NCBI RefSeq assembly: GCF_003073045.1 | Contig: NC_037593.1 | Coordinates: 10,092,735-10,156,734 of the forward strand | Reading direction: 5' to 3' | Length of the DNA stretch: 64,000 nt | Source of the DNA: Pomacea canaliculata | Lineage: Eukaryota; Mollusca; Gastropoda; Architaenioglossa; Ampullariidae | In this document: positions 12,401 through 22,571 of the stretch, in pieces | How the letters are laid out: each line of letters starts with the position of its first letter | Position numbering within the stretch: the stretch's first letter is position 1 | Program-made: the position numbers and the translations under genes | The notes under the pieces: model-generated | The model's input: the letters and a program-made list of their open reading frames with translations, nothing else | The model's database searches: none | What the model was told of the DNA's origin: nothing

Positions 12401-13935
12401 AGGAAACCAGGGTACCCTGAAAAGAAGCCTGAAGGTCTGCTGTGAAGTAGAACAGGTGTCGCAGCCAAAGAGCATGAACTGATTTGTTGGTTGGATGGTC
12501 GAAGGTATAGTGCTTCTATCCTGAGATGTATTCGCACTTTGGAGGAAAGGCGATGAAAAAGGATACAAATGCACCAGGAAATTTCCCCGAGGGTGGATCT
12601 TTCAACAAACTTTTTTCGAGATACTCTTACGTGCTCGTTCTCTAAACTGCTGGTATTCTCGTCCTAAGAAATAAATTGTCTGTCATTTTTACCATTATGC
12701 ACAATCCACAACTAAACTTCTGATGCTGTATTTGTTATGTTGAGTCATGAGTAGGATTAACTACAAGAGGAAAAGAAGATCATTGGGATCATCAGCATCA
12801 TCATTGTTGTCGCGTCGTCGTCGTCGTCCTCCTCCTCCTCTTCCTCATCATCATCATCATCATCACCACCACCACCACCACCACCACCACCACCACCGAA
12901 ACATGTCACCTGAGCATATCTGTGACCCTATTTTATGAAAGTAGGGTAAGTCGTTGTCCTGGGGAAAAATATGGAATTTGAGGACAAACTTCTTGTCTCC
13001 GTAGTTACGATGCCCCGTCCAGACCCCGTGGATCTTGTTTTATGTTACTTTACTCCAGGAAATATTTGCCAAGAACTAATGTCCCAGTAGTAAAGCAAAA
13101 ATCCACGGAGTCTGGATATCGTATTTTAAGTGCTGACACATTACACCTGCCCTTGATTTCCCCGGGACAATGACATACCCTCGCTTCGTGACCACAGTCC
13201 CATTGTCGTTAGCAATAGAAGTATTACTGCGCTCGTGACTGTAACTCTAGCTTGATCTCCCTTTTTATCTTTTCTACTTTTCTTCTCTCTTAGTTTCTCT
13301 TTCTCTGTTTCTCTCACTCACAATCAGCATTTTATTTAGGCATGCATGCACATATAACATCTCTCTTTCTCTCATTTTCTCTGTACTCAACCACTCACAT
13401 GCATTCACTTGTTTACTCAGGAAACGAGTGGACAATAGACAAAAATCTAATGCGCAGATATACCCCTTGCAAGAGGAGATTAGGGAAAATGATAAGTCGA
13501 AACAGGCAGTTTTAGATTATTGCATTATCTATGCGTTTTTACTAATAAATAATGCCCTCAATCCCACGGTTGAAAGCCAGTAAACCAAAGCATAAAAGAC
13601 CAACTTCCTGTCAAAGATTACGTCATGCCAGGTAGGCTCCGATACCAAAATAATGGCGCGCATTTACTTTAGCAACGAGCTTTGGTGCATATAGTAGCAG
13701 TCAGCGCACTTACAGCAGCAACTATTTTACACGAAATGTTGTGTAGATCATCACACACCTGCTCACCCCAGTACAAGCACAAAGAAATTGTCTCTACTTA
13801 CGTTGCCTTCACGTCACAAATGACTCGTACAAGGTGTCCGCGCATGACAGACAAGCTTGCAGCAGGTGCAGTCATCGCTGATCTCGTCATCGCAGCTGTC
13901 ATCAGAACCAAGATGCAGATGGTAGAGAAAGCCAT
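9403..13935 (-). CDS. Gene A: type I membrane protein with two Ig-like domains
   Basis: Two coding exons. Exon 1 is 13935-13802 (ATG, donor GTAAGT) and exon 2 is 10192-9403 (acceptor after a TTTTTTCTCTTCTCGCAG tract). The join is phase 2 and gives 307 residues. A signal peptide (MAFSTICILVLM) comes first. Ig-like domain 1 has C40 in a strand reading VRVIC and C116 in a YMC motif preceded by the L-x-I-x-x-L spacing of an Ig F strand. Domain 2 has C145 (IFRC) and C229 (YFCRI). A membrane helix follows from W265 (WLGYP) to about 283, then a 24-residue basic tail with no tyrosine motif. There are several N-glycosylation sequons. Gene B shares the Cys spacing, intron position and phase, the VAVHG and ESFVGP motifs and WLGYP, so the two are ancient duplicates. 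The ligand and role are unknown; a surface recognition or adhesion role is inferred only from architecture. Confidence 0.77.
11005..11199 (-). CDS. Ig-like exon in the intron of gene A (cassette or relic)
   Basis: A minus-strand open segment ends at a strong donor (GAC then GTAAGT at 11004-10999). Its peptide contains IFENYTPGANRY, then ILHVV, then GNFSCCAS and TQTVNLD, which is the E-F-G strand pattern of an Ig V-type domain. An in-frame stop precedes the ATG at 11199, with a possible acceptor (GTAG) just before it and another at TTACAG. The donor is phase 0, which does not match the phase-2 acceptor of gene A exon 2, so simple inclusion would break the frame. It could be an exon of another transcript, an alternative ending, or a stranded fragment of a related gene. 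Confidence 0.4.
11340..11512 (-). mobile_element. tRNA-derived SINE, copy 1
   Basis: On the minus strand it starts with a tRNA-like head (GGTGGCGCAACGGTTAGCGC, A box) followed about 45 bases later by a degenerate B box, then a body ending near GGCGTAAAACACCA. The copies at 29682-29830 and 33190-33322 share the head, the GAACAG...TCTCTG block and the GCCAGCA...GAGGCTA block, all in this orientation. Confidence 0.8.
12814..12897. repeat. Trinucleotide cascade (GTC, CTC, ATC, CAC)
   Basis: Four different trinucleotide repeats follow one another without gaps, ending in about 14 CAC units. The poly-His open frame through it is an artefact. Confidence 0.9.
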
Positions 13936-13999
13936 TGCGACTTGCCTTCTACTGCAGATGTTACCTAAATAAAAACCACGCAACCGCGCGAGGTTTGCT

Positions 14000-15197
14000 A
14001 ATAGCTGACAGTCCTACGATTGCGAGGCTGTCATCTAGGCTGTCATCTAGGCTCCGCCCACAACTTTGTTGTCAAAGACGACCTGCTCCACGTCCTGCAG
14101 ACATAGGTATGATCGATCGAGAAGGCAGTGGACTGAAGAACGGTTTCCAGAAACAGGACAGGTGTGACCTCTGTTGGAGCTGGACGAGAGTCTAATGAAA
14201 GATAAAGTTGTGTATCCGGCCCTGCTTGTGACCTCCGATTAGTCCGCACGACATCTCCAGACTGCTTGAAATGATTTAATGTCACGCTCTTGCAACCAGA
14301 AGATGGCAAGATACCAGGTGAGCTTTTCGGTGAACGTTGAGATGCAAAGCAGCTAGACCAGCTTCTGACACAAAAGGTTGAATCCGTCTACCTGCAGTGT
14401 CTACCAGCATAGCTTATATACCTCCTAGATAATGTTTTTTTAAACAAACAAAAAAACCTGCTCGCCTACACCAATCAATGATATGATAAAGCTTGTATTT
14501 TCCTTTTACGAAATGAGCGAGAGAAGGACTTATCAAAATTGTCCAAGCACCCGGAAGGACGAAGGACGTGCAGGCGGGTAGAGCGACCTGTAGGTTGTGT
14601 AACTCTCCTGCGTGGAGTGTAATCAACCTGACGCGACACGCGCTGGCGTGGCGTGAGTACATCTACGCCAACAACAAACTTTTTTTTTTTTCTTGTTAGC
14701 TTAGTCGCTTTAATGTCTCTTCGTAGTCCTTTTGTAGCTAATGTTTGTCGACTCCCGTTGTGCATGCCTTCAAATTAATTTTGAATATTACGCATTACCT
14801 GCCCAATAACATTTATTTCTAAACAGTGTGGTGAAGAGGTTGGTGTGGGTGGGTGTAGATGTGTGGTGTAGGGGGAGGTCTGGTGTTTATACCCTGAGCT
14901 AGCAACTAGGGAGTTATCACCACAGCTGTTGTGAGCGATAGAAATACGTTTGACCTAACAAGCAAAGTGTGTCACTGTATTTACTCCCCCTTGGTGGATT
15001 ACACTTTAAAGATCTCGTAGGGTGCACATATTTTTCCTAGTATATCCCTCGAGTTCTCGAAATACACGCCTACAAATATTCCGTGCACAGAAAGAGGTCA
15101 AACTCGTGACATCAGATTTGTACACAGACATCTAATCCCAGCTGTTCCACTGGGTGAAGAATTCACGAGGTAAACGTATCGATGTACTTTCATGGTG

Positions 15198-15265
<68 letters not shown>

Positions 15266-16877
15266 TTGGCTAATGGTGATGTTTGGAGCCATGTATCTGG
15301 AAAAAAGAATTGAGGTATTCAACCATATCAGGGAAATGGTATCTTGTACTGAGATTTACCCAGCCATTAAAATTATACCTCACTAGACCTTTAAATTAAA
15401 GACAAGGAGTCAAATAAATAGGTTGCATAGGATTGTTTGAAGCGTGAACAAGAAGCCAATTTGTTGCAAGCGAGAACAATGAGCACCCGTAGGGTGGAAG
15501 GCAGGAGTGACTTTGACTAGGCAGACGGTACTATTAATATAGGTTTTCTTGTATTGTATGTTGATATATTTCCGGCGATGCTTGAAAACTGTGAAGGAAA
15601 CTAGGTAACTAGGATAACACAAGATGATAACAACTGGCATAACCGACGGGATATGATTCACACATTTCTCTCTACAAACGTTGCTGCAGGAATCAGTGTA
15701 TTTAACACCAGGCTGATTGTAATTATTATTTAAATGATGACTCGTTTACCTCCATGCACGATACATTTTCTTAAATTAAGAAAGGATGTACTCCTTTTCT
15801 GACTGAAAGATGAACTAAACTATTTCCTTTTTCTTTTCTTTTTTTTTAAAGGAATGAGACATAGGGGGATGCCCGTTTATGTGACAAACATAACATTTGT
15901 ATTCTGGTAGACTTGGGAACATATTTTCTTTGCACCCAGCTACTTTATTTTGCTCACAACAGCCTATAAAGTATTCCGTTTGATTTTTTCAATTCAAATG
16001 TTGATGAAACTCAGATCCTTACAACAGCATCAGCCACTCTAAATAATATGGCATGTCTGTTGCCATTGGAAACTTCTGAATACTGCCTAAACACTGCATA
16101 CTTGAATAGCATAAACAATTTAATTTTCAGTTTTCCTATTTTCTTTATGCTATTCCCTTTTCTGCATATCAATCTCTTCCTCCTCAGATTTTTCGGTCTG
16201 ACACTTGTCATTTTCTGCTCTAAAAGCTAATGTGCAAGATGTTTGTTTATGTACTTATTGGCTTGTGCCAAAGTTAATAGAACACTGAGCAATGATGTTA
16301 TAATTTATTGTCATCTTTTTAAGATAAAAGCAATAATTTTTCAGAAACATAGATAAATAAGTTATCACAGGCGTCAGACAAAAGTACTATGTCAAGTAAT
16401 TGATAACAGCAATCATTTGAACTCTGTGATTGTTATTATTTGTTGAATGTTAATGTCTGTAAGTCATTCTGGATAGTTTTCATGGCAACTAGTCATTAAT
16501 TTCACATAAACAATGTTTTATTTTAGCATTGTCAACATAGACTATCGACACAAGCATATGCTAAATGGAGAAGGTGTAAGTAAACTGGTGGAAAAGTTTC
16601 CAGTTTAGCCGCAAAATGGATGGCAAATAATTATCTTTATATCGTTCGCTTTCTTTGTCCATCTTTCTTTCTGTGTATGTGGGTGGGTGGTGTGGGTAGG
16701 GGGAGTGTCTGAGATGCTTTAACTTAAATAAAAAATGGACCCGTCACGGATACACAAGTGCTCCTTTTTAAATTGTTGTCCTTGGTTTGTGCGTGAATTG
16801 CATTAAGAAAGCCCTAATTGTTCCACATGCTTGTTTAAAATTGAATTCTGCATCTCAACACATTAATAAGCCACTGC
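14000..16877. other. Gene-free stretch
   Basis: Immediately upstream of gene A exon 1 there is a likely acceptor (TTTTTATTTAG, about 13970) for a 5' untranslated exon whose donor is not identified. Otherwise only simple repeats stand out: a duplicated CTGTCATCTAGG 12-mer at about 14028-14053 and (TTG)n at 15198-15264. No exon is supported. Confidence 0.45.
15198..15264. repeat. (TTG)n microsatellite
   Basis: About 22 near-perfect TTG units. The poly-Gln and poly-Cys frames through it are artefacts. Confidence 0.95.
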
Positions 16878-17028
16878 TTACTTGACCCCCATACTTACTG
16901 TGACCGCCAGAAACGCTCCAATAGAGTGAGAGACACACAGGTATCTTTCCATGTTTCTCAACTTGCATTTTGATTGCAAAGCTGGTTGAGGTCTGGGACT
17001 GTCCGGTAGGTTCTGGCTACTTTCTGAC

Positions 17029-17283
17029 TCATTTCTGTGCTGGCAGTCTTTCTGTCGTATTGACATCGTTGCCACACTCTTGTGGAAATCTTTTCCCATT
17101 CCTCCTGGAATTCTCTTCCCGTGAACAACTGTTCACACACCTCAGAGTTTTGTGGACGTCTTCAGCGCCACGTCTCTTCTGTCCCCTGCCAGCCTTCGAG
17201 ACGATGAAGAGGATGTTTTTCTCCTCTCGTCTGACGGACACCTCAACTGTTTTCTCTCGAGTATTATTTTCTATCATTAGCAG

Positions 17284-17285
<2 letters not shown>
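17029..17285 (-). pseudogene. Possible decayed third copy of the A/B family
   Basis: The minus-strand frame just after the (CA)n tract reads NNTREKTVEV..RREEKNILFIVSK and later HKTLRC. This resembles the second Ig domain of A (TTNITV..RTSYSLIVAQ then YFCRI) and of B (ASTWVV..RSSQMLHVI then LFCRI) in spacing of hydrophobic positions. It lies between A and B on the same strand. No membrane helix or splice site completes it, a microsatellite interrupts its upstream side, and a second frame (17140-16958, CEQLFTGREFQEEWEK) is equally protein-like. The homology is weak. Confidence 0.25.

Positions 17286-17350
<65 letters not shown>
17286..17350. repeat. (TG)n microsatellite
   Basis: About 32 uninterrupted TG units. 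Confidence 0.97.
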
Positions 17351-17351
<1 letters not shown>

Positions 17352-17399
17352 CCTCTGTGCCTTTGTGTGTATTGTGTGTCTGAGGATAGTGAAAGCAAT

Positions 17400-19940
17400 T
17401 AATTCTTTTGCCTCCAGTTATCACATCGAGCACAATGATGAAAATCCCTTGTGACACCAGACAAGCCCCTAGATGTTGACATTACACTCACACAAGTCAC
17501 TGAAACGAGGGTAGTCGACATACAGTATTTGATATTTATTTTTTTATTTTCGTGGATAAATCAGAAATCACTAGAAAACTACAAAAGCAAAACAAACAAA
17601 AGATGGCTTAACTATTTTACTGCATACTGCTACAGCTATTTTTACACTGATTATGCTAGTTCCTAAACACATTTATTTCAGTTTAATATTTTACAACACT
17701 AGTATGTTACCCTTTAACCAGAAAGGCTCTGTGCACGTTGATATAATTGTTGTGATAGTTTTAAAATTGCACAACAATGTGGTTTTCTTTTGTTGCGTAA
17801 AAAACGACACGAAATGCTGACCAGGTGAACACGCCCTATGAATTAACTTCACATTTCTTTAACTCTGTTTTCTTCTTCCTTTCTTACTTAGAAGCAATAT
17901 CAACATCAACCATTACAAGAATAAATGATACAAGCAGACTGTATGCACTCACTAGTAGGATTCCAGAAATGTGCTTTGTGAAATCACTACTGTGATCTTG
18001 CTGACCGCCAACATTCAGTGACATCCGAACACTGAACTCTGGTTCTTATGAACGGCACTCACTCTGTGCTGTCGGCCAGTGTTTTATCAACATGGACATC
18101 AACAGCCACTGTTCTATCCAAAAGAAAACAGATGTGATTTGTGGGGCATGGATACCTGTAATTCTGTGTTTGTATTGGCACATCCTCTAAAGTCTTCAAC
18201 TTCATAACTTCAACAGCCACTAAAATTACTCACTGTATGCAAACAATAATAATTACAAAAACAATCATCATAATAGTCATCAGCAGCAGCAGTAGCAGCA
18301 TTGTCATCGTCGTCAACAATTGTCATCGTCGTCAACATATTCTTACCCCTTACCATTATAATTAAGTGCCCTTAACAAACTTTCCATCATAATTCTGTTA
18401 TACTATTTCGATCGTTCTTATAATAAACAATGTGAGTGACTTTACTTAAGTCTTCTTGTTTGTAACAGAAAGTAATGCGAGAAATACTCTTATTACACCT
18501 TTCACAACAGTAAATAAAATAATGTACTAAAAATAAAGTAAAGAAGATATTCTTGCCCTTCCATTTATAACGAGTGGCAAGTGTTGTTTGTTCTCTCATC
18601 AGGACGTATAGGACAAATAATATGCGTGGTTTTCTCGTTTCTCTTAATGTAAATATATATTCACATATATTTTCAAATATATATACACATATAAGGTCTT
18701 CTTATTATAATTATGATTTTGTATATCTATTACTACAATGAACATTTGTGTCATTGGGCAATTGTAAATATTTTGCAACTTTTAATAATAACCACAACAA
18801 TAAAAAATTGCAAAACATCATTAAAAAATTTATTACATTTGAATAAAATATCAAAACATAAACTCTGAATCGTCAAAAAATAATTCTTAAACGTTATAAG
18901 CAATGTTAAAGAATCGCAGAAGAGAATTGAACAAATGGCACTTTAAACTGTAAAAATATCCTATTTGGGAGCAACATCATTTACACCGAAGCTGAATAGT
19001 CAGCTGCCTCCCGTCCTGTGCCACCTGAATGTTTGCATTGAGTTCACCAACGTGACGTCACATGACGGCAGTAGGAGGCAGCACCACAACGTGAACTTAC
19101 GGCGGCTGTTGTGGTTAGTGAGAGAAGCAGAGACACACAGTTGGCCTTTAATCTGCTGTCTTCTTGTGACGGGATGAAAATGTGGCCCTTTAAACAGCTT
19201 GATTAATTCACAATGGATTTGTTTCTTTGGTATACATACTTGGTCATTTTTTATTATGTGTGTTGTTGTTGGCTCGACAGACATATATATGACAATTATT
19301 TAGGGTTTGTAGTTTCGACTGAGCAGACACGGGTTGTTGTCAAAGACAACACAATCCTTTCTTATGTTGCCCGACTTGCTTATCATTTGACTATTATCAA
19401 GGGGACGGAACTGTGAACAATACACTTTGAGCATTTATTCTAGGTTCCATGCGAGACAAAAATGGGGACAGTTGCACATTTTATGTGTTTGTCGTCCTGA
19501 CCATGTGAATACAGAAGTGCAAGCCGTTAAAGAATGTATTCAATTTACAGCGGGCACTTTTTCTGTAGCCAGTGTGGATGGAAGTCATCATTTGTTCTTC
19601 CATTCGGTGACCCTTGGCTTGTACCACCTTATGTCCAGCTCTGCTGAACTTCAGGTATTAGTAGCCAGGGGTGGGGACAACTGACAGGTGCAGAGGCTGG
19701 CAAGGCCCATCCCTGTATGCAAGTCCTATGTGGTATGGCCGCTCCATTCATTTATGTTAGGAAGCCAATTTTTTCTGTGTTCCTCTGCATCCATCACTTT
19801 CGTAGGTACGCTGAAGGACGGTCTTACACACAGTGTCATGCCGGGTGGTATCCATGGCCAAACCATACCCGCAGTTTCACTGGGGTTCTTGGTGGCCCGT
19901 GAGGTTGGTTCCACGTTGTTTATAGAGGGAATGCCATCAC
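17400..19940. other. No supported gene
   Basis: AT-rich DNA with a duplicated TGTCATCGTCGTCAACA block at about 18300-18340. The open frames at 19427-19954 are moderately GC-rich and may belong to an unrecognised repeat, but no family motif or splice pair supports them. Confidence 0.4.
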
Positions 19941-20135
19941 TCGTTTATTGTTGAAACTTCAATAGTCTTTTATTAGAATCGTCAGCTGTGAGAACATTCA
20001 CAGCTGTTCATTGTTGGAATGTCGACAGGAGTTTACTGAGGGAATCTCAGCTGTGGTTTGTCGTTGGACTGTCAATATTATTTCACTAAAATAGGGAGAA
20101 TCAACAGTGACTCATAATGAAATTGTCAGCACTGT
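19940..20135. repeat. Degenerate tandem repeat, unit about 50-65 bp
   Basis: Three to four diverged units share the order TTGTTGGAATGTC, a TTTACT-like core, GGGAATC and a CAGCTGTG/GTCAGC end. Confidence 0.4.
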
Positions 20136-20586
20136 TTTCTATCGTCAAGCTTGCGCGTTCTTTGACCACCAGATCGTAGAGGGAGGGGAAAGGGTGAGAG
20201 GGGCAGGGGCTCTTTTCCTTGATGACAAAAAAAAAAAACCCTCGCCATTTCCCCATTTTAGCAATACACCACACAAAGCAGCAATGGTGGTCATGGGATT
20301 ACTAAACTGACCTAAATTTTCAAAAATAATTAATAATAATAATAAAGAAAATAATCTGTAGCACTATATCTTTAGATGTGGACAAAAGTCTGATATCTCC
20401 ATAAGTGTTTATAATTTCAGAACTCTTTTCGATCACGTGACATGGGTCGTCCACAGTCCAGGACCTTCATTGTGACTGGTTATCGGGACCCGTCCTGATC
20501 ACGCGCTCGGATCAAAGTCTCGGACTGGCACGCGCATTTTTAGCCCACCTTTTCGCTAATGGAGATTCTTGTCTCCCCTCCTTCAG

Positions 20587-20854
20587 CGTCCGAGCAAACC
20601 AAAATAAAAATCTCCCCCTCCCACCACACAACCGCTCGTTTGTCTTCAATGAATGATGTAATACAGATGCACTTCTGGGATAGGAGGAGCGGTGGGGTGG
20701 CATTTCCTGTCGTTACCCGTGGAGTCCGTATGTCTGATGCTGATAGAATCTCTCTGAAAGTCTGGATAGGAAACACCACCAGACTGACATTTGGAGCAGG
20801 CTATGACCAGCACACTCAGGCTATGACAGACATCCTGTTTCACCCTGAAAGACG
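20587..20854 (+). CDS. Possible internal exon of an unidentified gene
   Basis: A strong acceptor (TTGTCTCCCCTCCTTCAG) opens an 88-codon frame closed by a good donor (GACG then GTAAGG). The exon enters and leaves in matching phase. The peptide includes DVIQMHFWDRRSGG, FPVVTRGVRMSDADRISLKV and WIGNTTRL, a beta-rich pattern loosely like a C1q/TNF jelly roll. No neighbouring exon on the plus strand was found, and the minus strand is also open here (ending near EIFILVCSDAEGG, which resembles an Ig B strand). Strand and identity are therefore unsettled. Confidence 0.35.
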
Positions 20855-21057
20855 GTAAGGGACTGTGATGCTACAGGAAGCACAGGGAATGGTATTCTTC
20901 CATTTGCTTAAATAGATGAATTGACTCGCTCAGAAAATAGTGTCGTTATTGTGATGAGCTGAGATCGATGTCAATTCAAATAATCTGTGAGCTCGGAATG
21001 AGGGTTAGATAAACTGTTTTCCACTCTACACACTCATTTACACTGTCTTTCACACGG

Positions 21058-22436
21058 TCAGACTTGGCTCACCTCTGACCCATTCGACGGATCAGGGATT
21101 AACCTATTTTGGCTCTCCGTATTCGATTGATGATGCCGAGTTCTGGATCTCCAGTTCCGCTCCCTAACGATGAACGCCGCGATGACAGCGACCAGAATTA
21201 AAACAAGAAAAGGGTAACCAAGCCAGCTATAGCTTTTCTCAGCCTCGGCATCACCCTTGACTCTCGAGCTATTTGGGAGGATGAACCCCAGGCTCATCGG
21301 GAAGTCTTCAGTTCCCCCCGTCTTTGTGCTGATGCGGCAGAAGAGCGAGTCCGAGTCCGGATTATGGGATGTGATGACGTGAAGCATCTGCGATGATCTC
21401 TTGACCACCACCCACGTGGACGCTCTCTCATGACCACTGTCTCCCCAGTATTGCATTTTGTTAGCAACATCCGAAGCCGAGGTGCTGTTGGGCCCAACGA
21501 ATGACTCGTTCTTTCCGCTCTTTCCGTTCTTCTCCACCACCACGATGTTGGTGATGTCGTCAGGTGCCGCGTCTGTGCCGCAGACGTACACGACAGCATC
21601 TTCCCACCGTTCGTTCAGCTCGCACTTGTGAGGAGTGTCAGAAATGAAGTTGCAGCCGCACACAAAGGTCTTGTTGGCATAAGGTAGCTCTTGGTAGCTG
21701 ATCTCGAGGTAAGCCGACGGTGGGTTGCCGCTGTTGTTGATGTAGCCATGTACGGCGACGTCTTCTAACCCTTCGTGGACTGCACCATGTTTGGAAGCGT
21801 GCACAAATGCCACCTGTTCGTTTATGCTGACGTTTTTGCTGATGTTGAGGGTGATGTACGTTATTTGGCTGCAACATACACGAATATAGACATGACGTCA
21901 CACAGAAGGTCCTACAAGTATTCTACAGTTACAACGTTACGCACACAAACGCTCGTGCAGCGTGAATAAATGTCAAGTACCCAGTATTCCTACAGCAGTA
22001 CTGACATCACGAGCGTAAACGAACAACGAGTACTTACCTGCCATGTGAACACTGAATGTCTGTCAAGAAAAAGTTTAGCATTCCTCCCTTCACTCTCAAT
22101 ACTATAAAAAAAACAAACCGGAAAAACCCGGGTAAGTTTATTTTGAAATAATTTGAAAGGGAGACTCCTTAGTGTGAGTCAAATGAATTTCCTGTACCAC
22201 AGTTCTTGGTCCTGCTGAAACAATCTTGTTTGCGCCACACGCTTGAAGTGAAGTGCACTGCCTAAGAAAAAAAACCCCAATGCATGCCGGTCTGAACTCT
22301 CGGGTAGAAACGTGGACAACTGTGAGCCGAGGCCAATATATTGGATCGCAGACAAGTACTGTAGCAACTACTAAGAATGAACAGCAACCATAAATTACAT
22401 TTATTGATGATGATGATGATGATGATTGATTGATGA

Positions 22437-22487
<51 letters not shown>

Positions 22488-22518
22488 GATTGATGATGAT
22501 GATGATTGATTGATTGAT

Positions 22519-22571
<53 letters not shown>

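Noticed and set aside
12747-12938. Open frame with a long His run
   Set aside because: It is only the trinucleotide repeat tract; there is no coding context.
15098-15386. Poly-Gln and poly-Cys open frames
   Set aside because: Both arise from the (TTG)n microsatellite.
19427-19954. Two successive plus-strand open frames
   Set aside because: Protein-like in places but no family motif, no splice sites and a frame change between them; possibly an unknown repeat.
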